Assembly (NCBI GenBank): GCA_949987565.1
Contig: OX465111.1
Location: 15,846,359-15,910,358 of the forward strand
DNA from: Luidia sarsii
Taxonomy: Eukaryota; Echinodermata; Asteroidea; Paxillosida; Luidiidae
DNA length: 64,000 nucleotides
Direction of reading: 5' to 3'
The position numbers were made by a program, and so were the translations under genes. How positions within the stretch are numbered: position 1 is the stretch's first letter; each line of letters begins with the position of its first letter. Shown here in pieces: positions 27,001-33,348 of the stretch. The notes beneath the pieces are model-generated. The model was not told where the DNA came from. It was given only the letters and a program-made list of their open reading frames with translations, and ran no database searches.

Positions 27001-28901
27001 GCACAAAATCACATCATAACTTTGATCTGGTATTTATGTGTGGTTCATATAATTATTTTAGATCTTGATTCGACTGAAGGAAGACTCAGAAACAGCAGAC
27101 GCATTCTCTGTCAACGTACCGAAGCTGGAGAAAGGCAGTGTGATTGTGACCGCTGTGGTCTTGTTCCCAATAGACACCATTCCTCCGAAGACGGACGTGC
27201 AAACAGTGCTGTCCAGTCAGAACACGCTCACTGACGGCCACACAACGATACCGATAGATCCACAATCTGTTTACGTGGAAGGTAAGGGAAATGGAAATGG
27301 AAACGTAGGCAGTCGTGTCAGTCAAGTAGACAGCATTTGCAGCACTCATTTAAGGCACAGACTAACGTCAATGCTAATTCAATCATTTGATGAGAACTGG
27401 GTACACAGAGCTTGATTTTCATTTCAAGAAAAAAACAATTTTTCAGTTTTTGACGAATGTGTTTTTGATCCTTCAGATGTGCTTCAGAATTGTCCTGAGG
27501 AATTCTGTCTGAATGAAGGATTGTGCCAAAGACCCGATGCGTCCCCGTGGTTTATATGCGAGTAAGTGTTTGTTTACGAGAACTTAACAAATTTTGATTT
27601 GAGGACATTTATAGGACACAATAAGATCGACGCGTCAGGCACTTTACGTTTTGGTATCTATTATTTCAGATTACTCTGGTTACTAAATATATGAAGCATT
27701 ATTGTTTACCATTAATGCATTTGGATAACTGCTTTGTTTCGTTTAATTCTGTATGGCATATTGATATTTCTGGTTGGTATTTCTGGAAGGGCATCTTCTT
27801 GAATAACTGCTTGATAAACGACATGACTATGAATATAATTTAGTGATGCTGCATAGGTTTTTTGTGGTGAAATCCACAACATTTCCGACATATGTTTTTA
27901 TATTTTATCATATTCCATAGGTGCCTTGAAGATTTCGAAGGGGACCACTGTGAGAAAGGTAAAAACCAAAGCTTTGCTTTATCATTATTGCCAATGCGAC
28001 TGTCTTGGTTCAACTGTGCATATCGAAGGTTTATTTCACCAGTTTGAACAAGTTCAGCATAATTATTTCTATGACCAAATAATTTCGGTTTAGACCTAAT
28101 AGGTGATGTACCTAACTGCAACATTGCCACACGCCATGACGCTTGATATGATGTGAAGCCAGTTCCACATTAGTACGACTACCGGCATAATTTATACAAA
28201 ATAAGGCAAACCACAGTTTGGCGTTGAGTTATCAAAGGAACCCGCCGTCGTTAATTTACCAGGGAAGCGGAAAGGATTTTGTGCTTCTTTGAAGAGCACG
28301 GCATTTTACAGAGATCATAGCCGAAAGTCATTTTTGTACTGAGCGTTTGATTATTTCCCTCGCATTTATCCAAGATATGCCAATTATTCGAAATGGCTCA
28401 GTCCTTGAGTTTACGCAAGCCTCAAGAAATTATTTCAACGTGCTGAAACCGTAATCAATTCTAACTTACTATAACTAACACCACGAATGACCAGCAAACC
28501 ATCACGTCTATAGAAGTCATGTGTTGGCATCTCATGGTGTACAGAAAGAATGACCAGGACCACTCTATTCCCTGCTTATTTCAATAGATTTGAATGATTG
28601 GATAGAGAGACATAGGAAGATGGTGATAATCATTCCTACGGTCTGCGGCTTGTTGCTGGTACTAGTCGGGGCGGTCATCTATTGCGTTGCACAAGACAAG
28701 CAAAAGCGGGCCTTAGCCAAGAGGAAGGACCGTGGGTTGTCTTTCACGTCGGCTCGGAATCGAGTGGGGGACTCACGGTTGCAGACCAGCGCAGTGACTG
28801 ACAACAGCTACCAGCCTTCCCAGTACAGCGAGGAGGCTATTCAGATGCGAAATCTCAGAGAGGCTAGGAATCGGACACCAGACCAGCAGCAGGCACAGTA
28901 A
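1..28901 (+). CDS. Gene 1: LDLa/CUB-NIDO-AMOP-VWD-SEA type I membrane mucin-like protein, 5' partial, 40 exons
   Basis: The joined exons give 7140 coding bases with continuous phase, ending at TAA 28899-28901. Visible order by residue, counted from the window edge: CUB/LDLa x5 (1-684), SMB plus Thr/Pro linker (685-737), EGF (738-781), HYR (782-874), two Cys-rich modules (875-945), two HYR-like (946-1120), NIDO (1121-1330), AMOP (1400-1521), VWD (1522-1821), cadherin-like (1822-1915), EGFs (1916-2124), SEA (2125-2234), EGF (2235-2275), transmembrane helix and tail (2276-2379). NIDO-AMOP-VWD-EGF-TM is the MUC4/Mesh-type core, so a role at the apical cell surface or in adhesion is inferred. The LDLa/CUB array is an N-terminal addition not found in human MUC4. 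The signal peptide and start lie upstream of the window. The family call is firm; the function is unknown. Confidence 0.88.
242..358 (+). CDS. Gene 1 exon 1: LDLa module 1
   Basis: 117-bp phase 1-1 exon between TTTCAG and GTAATG. It shows the six-Cys LDL-receptor class A pattern: [18 protein letters not shown] and a C-terminal D-E-R-D-C. LDLa folds are held by three disulfides and a Ca2+ cage built from acidic residues. Here the usual D-C-x-D-G-S-D-E is [11 protein letters not shown], so the acidic cage is only partly kept. Confidence 0.9.
788..1132 (+). CDS. Gene 1 exon 2: CUB domain
   Basis: 345-bp phase 1-1 exon. It shows the CUB signatures I-L-S-P-R-Y-P, a V-x-W-L-I strand, an AGDG turn and the closing M-W-L-R-F..GGF strand. 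CUBs are beta-sandwich modules for extracellular protein or carbohydrate contact. The usual first Cys pair is not in its standard place; the cysteines present are in D-D-C-P and S-I-C-S-T-C. Confidence 0.88.
1528..1644 (+). CDS. Gene 1 exon 3: LDLa module 2 (duplicated unit, copy A)
   Basis: 117-bp phase 1-1 exon with all six Cys and a canonical Ca2+ site: E-F-D-C-G, W-Q-C-D and D-C-L-D-G-S-D-E. It belongs to the duplicated block 1288-2235. The copy at 3286 differs at about seven bases. Confidence 0.92.
1877..2224 (+). CDS. Gene 1 exon 4: cysteine-free CUB domain (duplicated unit, copy A)
   Basis: 348-bp phase 1-1 exon, TTTCCTCAG to GTGAGG. The CUB fold markers are [18 protein letters not shown] and M-W-L-R-F. 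The exon encodes no cysteine, so neither classical CUB disulfide can form. It is nearly identical to the exon at 3651, with three base changes and one V/I difference. Confidence 0.88.
3286..3402 (+). CDS. Gene 1 exon 5: LDLa module 3 (duplicated unit, copy B)
   Basis: 117-bp phase 1-1 exon, sister of 1528-1644. The six Cys are kept. Amino-acid changes against copy A are D to N in E-F-x-C, Q to G after W-Q-C-D, and S to I in D-C-L-D-G-x-D-E. The last change alters the conserved S-D-E motif next to the Ca2+ site. Confidence 0.9.
3651..3998 (+). CDS. Gene 1 exon 6: cysteine-free CUB domain (duplicated unit, copy B)
   Basis: 348-bp phase 1-1 exon, almost identical to 1877-2224 and likewise without cysteine. 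The phase-1 donor GTGAGG at 3999 joins the LDLa at 4217. The very low divergence indicates a recent duplication or gene conversion. Confidence 0.88.
4217..4333 (+). CDS. Gene 1 exon 7: LDLa module 4
   Basis: 117-bp phase 1-1 exon, TTCCAG to GTAAAT. Six Cys, with D-E-F-D-C-G, W-R-C-D and D-C-I-D-E-S-D-E, so the Ca2+ site is intact. Confidence 0.92.
4561..4902 (+). CDS. Gene 1 exon 8: CUB domain
   Basis: 342-bp phase 1-1 exon, TTTTCAG to GTACGA. It shows N-W-I-L-R near the start, S-A-G-D-G in the middle and M-W-I-R-F..GSGFEL at the end. Two cysteines lie close together (T-C-D-S-Y-C), unlike classical CUB pairs. It is the last CUB before the final LDLa. Confidence 0.87.
5510..5626 (+). CDS. Gene 1 exon 9: LDLa module 5
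   Basis: 117-bp phase 1-1 exon, TTTCCAG to GTAAGG. Six Cys with E-F-D-C-G, W-L-C-D-G and D-C-L-D-E-T-D-E. It closes the LDLa/CUB array. Confidence 0.92.
5788..5946 (+). CDS. Gene 1 exon 10: somatomedin-B-like knot plus Thr/Pro linker
   Basis: The Cys spacing S-C-A-G-R-C, Y-C-W-C, A-C, N-C-C-D-D and E-C fits the eight-Cys somatomedin B knot, seen in vitronectin and ENPPs as a protein-interaction module. A short Ser/Thr/Pro-rich linker follows, likely O-glycosylated. Two phase-1 donors are possible: after 5901 (GTGAAT) or after 5946 (GTACTC). Using the first would drop 15 linker residues. I chose the longer form. Confidence 0.75.
6676..6807 (+). CDS. Gene 1 exon 11: EGF-like domain
   Basis: 132-bp phase 1-1 exon. 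It has six Cys, with the class-defining [11 protein letters not shown] and a final N-C. The G-Y-x-G-D-G form is typical of EGF modules in nidogen-like and fibulin-like proteins. The intron before it (5947-6675) carries GA-rich simple sequence near 6085-6185 and a CTTTA microsatellite near 6515-6540. Confidence 0.88.
7189..7333. mobile_element. Short inverted-repeat element, copy 1
   Basis: It begins GTCGATTTCACAAAACC and ends with GGCTATGTGAAATC, with an internal TCGTAACTTACGATC segment. The copy at 37992-38147 is in reverse orientation. It has MITE-like size and structure. Confidence 0.75.
7405..7683 (+). CDS. Gene 1 exon 12: HYR domain
   Basis: 279-bp phase 1-1 exon. It opens with E-P-P-S-V-T-C-P and ends [13 protein letters not shown], the hallmark of the hyalin repeat, an immunoglobulin-like beta sandwich frequent in echinoderm extracellular proteins. 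The upstream intron (6808-7404) contains the inverted-repeat element at 7189-7333. Confidence 0.9.
8141..8248 (+). CDS. Gene 1 exon 13: small Cys-rich module
   Basis: 108-bp phase 1-1 exon between TTTCCCACAG and GTGAGT. About 36 residues with seven Cys, including N-C-L-C, G-C-K-C, F-C and D-C. It resembles a compact EGF/laminin-EGF fragment but fits no standard profile by eye. Splice sites and phase match the neighbours. Confidence 0.68.
8619..8723 (+). CDS. Gene 1 exon 14: small Cys-rich module
   Basis: 105-bp phase 1-1 exon, CCAACAG to GTGAGA. About 35 residues with six Cys (V-E-C, P-C-D-H-C, E-C-K, Q-C-C-K-E). Family not recognised; it may pair with the previous exon as one disulfide unit. 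Confidence 0.65.
9036..9302. mobile_element. Foldback element with about 70-bp arms
   Basis: The arms at about 9036-9107 and 9235-9302 are almost perfect inverted copies (both carry GGCGCATGCGC). They flank a GC-rich core of about 130 bp. It lies in gene 1 intron 14. Confidence 0.85.
9486..9758 (+). CDS. Gene 1 exon 15: HYR-like domain
   Basis: 273-bp phase 1-1 exon. The middle and end show the HYR pattern: [26 protein letters not shown] and C-L-I-S-F. The sister exon at 11879 shares GGVFxxGxHVVxC. The intron before it (8724-9485) contains the 9036-9302 palindrome. Confidence 0.78.
10183..10866. repeat. 89-bp tandem satellite, eight copies
   Basis: Units start with TTTGGGGACTTTTCTAG near 10189, 10278, 10368, 10456, 10544, 10633, 10721 and 10810. 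Period is 88-90 bases. Copies are nearly identical. It lies in gene 1 intron 15. Confidence 0.95.
11879..12130 (+). CDS. Gene 1 exon 16: HYR-like domain
   Basis: 252-bp phase 1-1 exon, TATCGCAG to GTGAGG. It shows [27 protein letters not shown], then S-V-S-A-M-F-E-F. It is paralogous to exon 15 and lies just before the NIDO domain. Confidence 0.78.
12321..12586. mobile_element. Foldback element with about 118-bp arms
   Basis: Arms 12321-12438 and 12469-12586 are inverted copies around a 30-bp loop. Each contains CGACGTTTCAACCAG. A diverged single-arm relative is seen at about 23371-23465. It lies in the intron before NIDO. Confidence 0.9.
12991..15640 (+). CDS. Gene 1 exons 17-21: NIDO domain
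   Basis: Exons 12991-13055, 13562-13651, 14106-14273, 14806-14949 and the start of 15542-15986; internal introns are phase 0. The order is a start with I-I-P-F-G and G-D (typical of nidogen-type domains), the strand [19 protein letters not shown] (the NIDO signature), then V-Y-W-A-L-V-I-T-W and [22 protein letters not shown] is an extracellular module of nidogen, MUC4, SNED1, tectorin and Mesh. The end at about 15640 is approximate. Confidence 0.9.
15641..17159 (+). CDS. Gene 1 exons 21-23: NIDO-AMOP connector and AMOP domain
   Basis: Rest of exon 15542-15986, then 16445-16624 and 17049-17159, joined in phase 1. The connector carries C-R-L-W and P-C-S-L-R-M-A near the end of exon 21. AMOP starts with R-C-F-V and contains R-C-C-Y-K and G-G-L-L-Y-D, and later Y-Y-C-C-E and L-C-D-L-Y. 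The C-C-Y followed by GGLL is diagnostic of AMOP, found only in NIDO/VWD-type surface proteins. The 3' end of the domain is split over 17049. Confidence 0.88.
18145..20819 (+). CDS. Gene 1 exons 24-28: von Willebrand factor D domain with GDPH site
   Basis: Exons 18145-18368, 18868-19000, 19262-19426, 19879-19995 and 20559-20819. It opens with [12 protein letters not shown] and Y-T-F-N-G-L-G-E-Y, continues V-T-K-V-E-M-K-L-N, then [13 protein letters not shown], and closes F-G-E-T-W-R-V plus S-L-F-Y-Y. Starts were set by phase: 18145 after CCGAAG, 18868 after TGACAG and 20559 after CTAAG keep one frame. GDPH at 18156-18167 is the known Asp-Pro autocleavage site of MUC4 and gel-forming mucins. 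Intron 17160-18144 shows nothing recognisable. Confidence 0.9.
18406..18700. mobile_element. Inverted-repeat element, copy 1 (AAAGCCCCTACACAAC family)
   Basis: Begins AAAGCCCCTACACAACATTGG. It is a reverse-orientation copy of 47433-47781. The second terminus is not clear here. Confidence 0.75.
19640..19800. mobile_element. Foldback element of the AATTTAGTGGGCC family, copy 1
   Basis: Shares GACTAAAATTACCAAAATGC and the AATTTAGTGGGCC palindrome with 59443-59650. The palindrome arms are at about 19704-19758. It lies in the VWD region of gene 1. Confidence 0.75.
20022..20462. repeat. GA-rich simple repeat (AGAGAC-type)
   Basis: Runs of AGAGACAG at 20022-20236 and a second GA-rich tract at about 20328-20462. 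The Ser/Leu-rich open frames on the minus strand here are products of the repeat. Confidence 0.9.
21702..21944. mobile_element. MITE with terminal inverted repeats, copy 1
   Basis: About 243 bp, starting GGGCCCAATTTCATAGAGCC and ending in its inverted copy. The second copy at 43416-43657 is similar along its full length. Confidence 0.85.
22084..22853 (+). CDS. Gene 1 exons 29-30: cadherin-like module and first half of an EGF
   Basis: Exons 22084-22233 and 22675-22853. They show [25 protein letters not shown], then L-F-T-W-T-P-P and F-R-A-S-D-G. This fits the dystroglycan/cadherin-like (CADG) pattern found after VWD in mucin-like proteins. The exon ends inside an EGF (C-D-C-Q-N-D-G-A-C), cut by a phase-0 intron. 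Confidence 0.8.
23580..23760 (+). CDS. Gene 1 exon 31: end of one EGF and a second EGF
   Basis: It starts in phase 0 after GTGTCCAG, with [14 protein letters not shown] completing the split EGF. An EGF follows, with A-C-A-D-D-P-C, V-A-C and [10 protein letters not shown]. It ends in phase 1 at GTACAT. Confidence 0.88.
24137..24283 (+). CDS. Gene 1 exon 32: Ca2+-binding EGF
   Basis: 147-bp phase 1-1 exon starting D-I-D-E-C, the cbEGF signature, with [13 protein letters not shown] and T-C-I-G at the end. The D/N and aromatic residues of a calcium-binding EGF are present. The following intron (24284-25518) is AT-rich and shows nothing recognisable. Confidence 0.9.
   Translation: MSTSASCTEVGRPVSSSLCATKSATTRWAGSDAAASPGMPWPRTTGRA
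25519..25629 (+). CDS. Gene 1 exon 33: EGF-like domain
   Basis: 111-bp phase 1-1 exon, TTTCCTAG to GTACGC. It shows N-C-E-L, S-C-A-N-G-G-T, E-C-E-C-V-C and T-G-P-R-C-E, a compact EGF. Confidence 0.85.
25868..26250. repeat. GC-rich minisatellite, CCCGCCCACCTG-type unit
   Basis: Degenerate 4-bp/12-bp repeats of CCGCCCACCTGC between gene 1 exons 33 and 34. The minus strand is G-rich and could form quadruplexes. Confidence 0.93.
26270..26410 (+). CDS. Gene 1 exon 34: EGF-like domain next to SEA
   Basis: 141-bp phase 1-1 exon, GTTTCAG to GTAAGA. It shows N-P-C, E-L-C, Q-C-L-P, Y-I-C-K-C and D-T-C, a six-Cys EGF-like pattern. It starts about 20 bases after the GC-rich minisatellite and leads directly into the SEA domain. 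Confidence 0.85.
26521..27281 (+). CDS. Gene 1 exons 35-36: SEA domain with G-S-V-I-V motif
   Basis: Exons 26521-26630 and 27062-27281, joined in phase 0. They show [14 protein letters not shown], then L-K-E-D-S and [17 protein letters not shown] domains sit next to the membrane in mucins and often break themselves at G/S in GSVVV-like strands while both halves stay bound. The motif is at 27134-27148. Confidence 0.83.
27477..27958 (+). CDS. Gene 1 exons 37-38: membrane-proximal EGF
   Basis: Exons 27477-27561 and 27921-27958, joined in phase 2; the second is only 38 bp. They show [18 protein letters not shown] and G-D-H-C-E, giving six Cys. Skipping the 38-bp exon would break the frame, so it is needed for the membrane form. 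Confidence 0.85.
28588..28901 (+). CDS. Gene 1 exon 39: transmembrane helix, cytoplasmic tail and stop
   Basis: It starts in phase 1 after TTCAATAG. A hydrophobic stretch from about 28620 to 28691 (V-I-I-I-P through G-A-V-I-Y-C-V-A) is followed by K-Q-K-R and K-R-K, a stop-transfer signal. The polar tail is about 70 residues, rich in Gln, Arg and Ser, with N-S-Y-Q-P-S-Q-Y as possible tyrosine signals. TAA is at 28899-28901. No known tail domain was recognised. Confidence 0.9.
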
Positions 28902-29476
28902 ACCATTAGCGAAGACATTGGTCAGCGCCTATTGAATTGGAATCGACTTGGGATAACGTATAATGTCGTGGGCAACCCGATTAGCATGTGCTTGTATACC
29001 GGTAGTCACCATGGGTATACAGCGCAAACATTTGTGGCCTGTTTTTTTTTTAAGAAGAACCTTAGAACTGCAAATAATGCCCACTTTGTTCTCAAGATAA
29101 TTTTCTCTTAGGAATCCCTTGCTTGACCCGAGTTTCTCTATTATCATTGTCTTATCGTTTGGTTACTTGATTGCTTGAATGTAGGTTTGTCAGAATAACT
29201 TCGTACCATTTGTTCTTAATTGTGGCTACACATTCAGAAATCAAGTGAAGTGAAACAAGCATCAAATTACTCAGAGTTGATGTGCCCATTTGTGTCACAA
29301 ATCTCAAGGGCATTTCATTCTTTAGTCTTTCTTTTTCAAAGGTGTTTTTGTTTTTAGAGTGTAGATAACACTTATTTTGATTCACGTTAGTCTGTTATCA
29401 GTAGCTTTCACAGAATGATGCATAGATTGCAAATAATCCGTAAAGATATTGTTTCATTTATTTGGTGATGAATAAA
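28902..29476 (+). promoter_or_regulatory. Gene 1 3' untranslated region and candidate polyadenylation signal
   Basis: AT-rich sequence follows the stop. The first clear AATAAA is at 29471-29476, about 570 bases after the stop. A second lies at 29939-29944. Either could end the transcript; transcript 3' ends would decide. Confidence 0.5.
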
Positions 29477-32400
29477 TCATATCACTCTTTAAAATAATTT
29501 CATACATTATTGGTCAGATTCACTCAAAGGCAAACTCTGACTTTATGAAAAATCCTACCACGATCGAAATACATGTATCAGATAGATCTCAGTAGTCCGT
29601 AAGCAGTTTGTTATATTTTTATTGTACTTGTGCTTGAATTCAAATAATGAAAATATGTCGGATATTTTAAATTTCCAACTCGGTAATTGTAAACATAATA
29701 ACATTTCAATCTTAGCATCAACAGTATGCCTCTACGCAATCATAGTTATAGACTTTATAAGATTTTAATTTTTTCCCGTTAATTTTAGTCAGATAATATT
29801 ATAATGAATTGTTTAGTCTGTTCTACATTCATTCCGTAGTTTGTTAAAAAGCTCTGAAGAAAATTCTAGAAAGCTCATCCATTGTTGTGATTCCAGAACT
29901 GCTGTAGCCGGGTTTACGACTTGTTATTACTTGCTCCAAATAAAAAAAATACGGTTGTGACCCCGGAGATACGTCATTTGCTGGTTCCATGCTACAGACT
30001 TGCGGTCTCACCACAGTAAAAGCATCTGACTAATTCAACTTTTTTGTCAAAACTGCCTTATAGTCGGTTTTTCTTGCATTCCCCTTTAACGTCAGCAAAC
30101 GCCGCCAATCAGAATTCTGGGAAGACAATACATCCACTCTATTCAGAACCATCCAATCATGTGAGCTGCTACGACGACTCTGCATTAATATTCATGAGTG
30201 CTGAATTCAATCTACTTTTGACCGCGAAACTGAGGGGGGGGGGGGTACACGCTTACATTTAATGTATACACAAAGGGTTAGGGTTAGAACACTTAGAACG
30301 GTACGGGGACTTGCAGGTTGTCGCACATGCGCAGATCTATGTTCGGCTTGAATTACCGTACTAGATTTCTTCACATCGATAACCATAGCTAAAAGACAAC
30401 TCGATTCAATCTGAAATCGAGGCGCGCCCCATTACTTGTTCAGTTTAAGGGTCAGATGTGAGAGCGCCACCCGTCGTGTTTGGGGTTCACGAATTAATAC
30501 GTCCCCCGCCCTTTCAAAAATGAAACCGTGCCTTAATAAAATAATTTGTGAAGGCCTATTTGCTCGAAAAATAAAAGAAGTAAATCCCGGTCCAGTCAAA
30601 GTTTTATTTGCCTTTTTTTCAAAATCTAAAAAATAAAAGAGAAAGAAAAAATATACAGAGCCGCTATGTTTTTTGACATAGGCCCTAATACCAGCTAACA
30701 TTAATCATCATTTTATTATTCCATGACTTTCTACGATCTTTTCCAAACAACGTCAAGCCCACTAAGTTCTGCCGCTTACCACAGGGTCGCCAAAGCAGAC
30801 ACATGAGTATCACTCATACGGATAGCTGCCAGTGGTTCGTATACGGAGTGGTACGGATACGGATCGTTTTGCAGTGACGTCAGTGCCTGATGCATACTCG
30901 GCAGAGGGTCGCTCCAACATACATGTACGTTACCTTATGCTTTACGCACGGTGTATACGCCTTACTTCTGAAGACAAATGTTGCTTTATTGATTGCTTTC
31001 AATTACTGTGTGTAGGCTAAACCTACCCGGTACTTATATCAGGACAATCAAACCACTGTATTTGATTAGGTCCTGTTTTAGACAAGAGTTTCTCAACTCT
31101 TCGTAATTTTTAATGTGCATGTAAATTCAACGTCGTTATCAACAGCGCGCCAGCGCCAGCAGCGGTCGTTCATTTTGCGCATGCACACATAGCTCGAACA
31201 CGTGTGAACGTACTCGAGTACATTTCAAAACAGTGAAATAAGGGATTTACGCCACAAAAACGATTCTTACGTGGCTGTCCGCTATAAAATCTGGCAAAAA
31301 CTTTCAATTCTTGGAAGTTTGGATACGGGACAGACATACGTACGTACGTACATGTACGTACGAAGTACAGTACGAACACATGTACAGTGCACATGTACAG
31401 TACATGTACACGAACGGTACATGTACTGTAGTTTTCATGTACACAGTGATCAGTAAGTTTAGGTTGACTTGAACCGTGCTTAAACGTTAGCGAAAATAAT
31501 GGGAAAACAGAGTAAACAAACCTATTATACAGGTGACCTGCAGTCTTATTCAGTCCGACGGTGTGCTTTGAGGAAGTTGTCCAACGCGGAGCACATCACC
31601 GTGAAAGGTAGCTGAATAATATTCGGAGACGGTTTCTGAAGCAACGTGACGGATTGAGAGAAATTGTGACGTGTCTGCTGCCCTCTCGTGACGAACATTA
31701 ATGGTTTGCTTGGGATCGGGCTCCGCCTTTTTTGTTCAGTTGCAGCGGCCGCAATTCGACAATTATTAGGCCTTTTATGAGAAATAAGAATATAAAAAAT
31801 GTAGAAAACGAGAGATATAATATGTTGAGCCTTGCTTGCAAACGTAACTATGGTTATGGAATCCATAGGATGCGTCTATGGAAACATACATACATACTGA
31901 CTCCTTCCTTCTTTTTCTCCTCGTCACGCCAAATTTTGAGAGGCGGGCCCAGGATAAGAATAATTATTTATGATGACAAATTACACAGAAGGCTTACCCA
32001 AGAAAGAAATGGACCTTGGCAGCAATTTGTAAGCAATGGAGACGATTAGAATGAGTGTATGTGTGATACAGGAATTGTTCGGGGTCATTCAATATTTTGT
32101 CAGGAACAGTATCCTATTATTATATGCATTGAAATTTCTTCACGGCACGCAGGGCCTGGCTAACAATGACAAACAATTCAATTCATTTGCAAAATTAATT
32201 AATAAAACAAATCCAAGTCACATTTTCCATGTATGCCTGTCATCTCAGTCTGACACTTGACTGGTACAAACTATCATTTTCATGAGGGCGCTATATACAC
32301 AACTCCGTGGTATTTTCAGCAGGCTGAATGAAAGAAATATTATTAATGAAAGAAGAATGCTGGTAATTTGGAGGGAGTTTAATTATCAGTGGAATTCGCT

Positions 32401-32900
32401 ACGGGAATCTCAAATCTCAATAAGTTGCTCGCATTTTGTAATTAACTTAGCGTCGTCCATATGAGGGGAATTTAGAGCCGAAATTCCAATAAGATTATTC
32501 TCACAGTCACATCTCTTTGGCTAGCCTAAAATGAAGTAAATTGTTTTTCTTTTGCAGACAATAATAATTTCAAAATAGGAGAGAAAAATCAAACCGACTC
32601 CATTCCCCATGCTTTGCGGAGGACTACATTCTAATCCAATTTAGGGTTATGTTGAGTATGCTCCCGGTCATCCAAACCACTTTTGAGCAGAAAGAAATCC
32701 CCCCTTTTCTGTCCCCGCCCCTAACTCCCTGCCACATATTTTCGCTCTGACGAACACCTGCTGTGAACTCAAAGCTCCACCCACTTCGCTGAACTTTGAA
32801 CTTTGAACCCGGCGAGACCACAGCTTCAATAACGGCCGCGATCGATCGCTATCGGGCTCGATAAAATTCCGCAGAAAAACGGCGTTGTTCTCTCTCAAAC
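29477..32900. other. Intergenic region
   Basis: No exon with a recognisable domain was seen on either strand. It holds AT-rich unique DNA, a poly-G tract near 30233-30245 and an ACGT/GTAC-rich tract at about 31336-31445, where the GTACATGTAC words typical of the second half of the window begin. Confidence 0.6.
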
Positions 32901-33281
32901 GGTGGGTTGTCGTCAGGATTTTGCATCGGATCGGGGGGTTTTATATAGGAGAAAGGCAAGGGGATCATTCTGTGGACTATAGAGGCAGTTTTATTGATGA
33001 ATCGTTTGGATTTCTAGCATGACGATACTCATCTATTGAATCTGTTATCAGCTGGATAAACCAACGCCTGGTAAAGTGGTCCACATTCGTTCATATTCAT
33101 CAGCTAGCCAGTGCGGAAGGCCACTCAGTACAGTAGTACTTACTACTAGTACAAGTAGTAGTGTACTAGTACCACTGCGTCGGTACCCCTCTAGTTCCTT
33201 CCGAATCCTGCCGGAAAATGGAGAATTGCACCACTGGAGTCCTCTGTCTTTGAAGTCTATCGTGTGATCTAGAAGCTGATA
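32901..33281 (+). promoter_or_regulatory. Candidate gene 2 promoter and 5' leader with three small uORFs
   Basis: A TATA-like TTTTATATAGG lies at 32939-32949, which would put initiation near 32970. Three short upstream ORFs follow: 32997-33017, 33019-33039 and 33218-33253, each beginning ATG and ending before the main start at 33282. An AGTAC-rich tract sits at about 33130-33175. Promoter assignment is inference from position and motif. Confidence 0.4.
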
Positions 33282-33348
33282 ATGGAGACTCCCCGTCAGA
33301 GAGGCGGCTTGTCGGCCGTTATATTTGCCATAGCTTGCGTTTCCTTTG
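33282..33348 (+). CDS. crb: Gene 2 exon 1: start and signal peptide
   Basis: Starts METPRQ, followed by the hydrophobic segment L-S-A-V-I-F-A-I-A-C-V-S-F, a classical secretory signal. It ends in phase 1 at GTAAGT (33349) and fits the phase of the LamG exon at 39778. Confidence 0.88.

Noticed and set aside
30280..30296. GGGTTAGGGTTAG near 30280
   Set aside because: Only two telomere-like units; too short to be an interstitial telomere.
33076..33267. Possible extra coding exon before the Crumbs start
   Set aside because: It has no ATG in frame and no similarity to a signal peptide. The start at 33282 has the signal peptide and correct donor.
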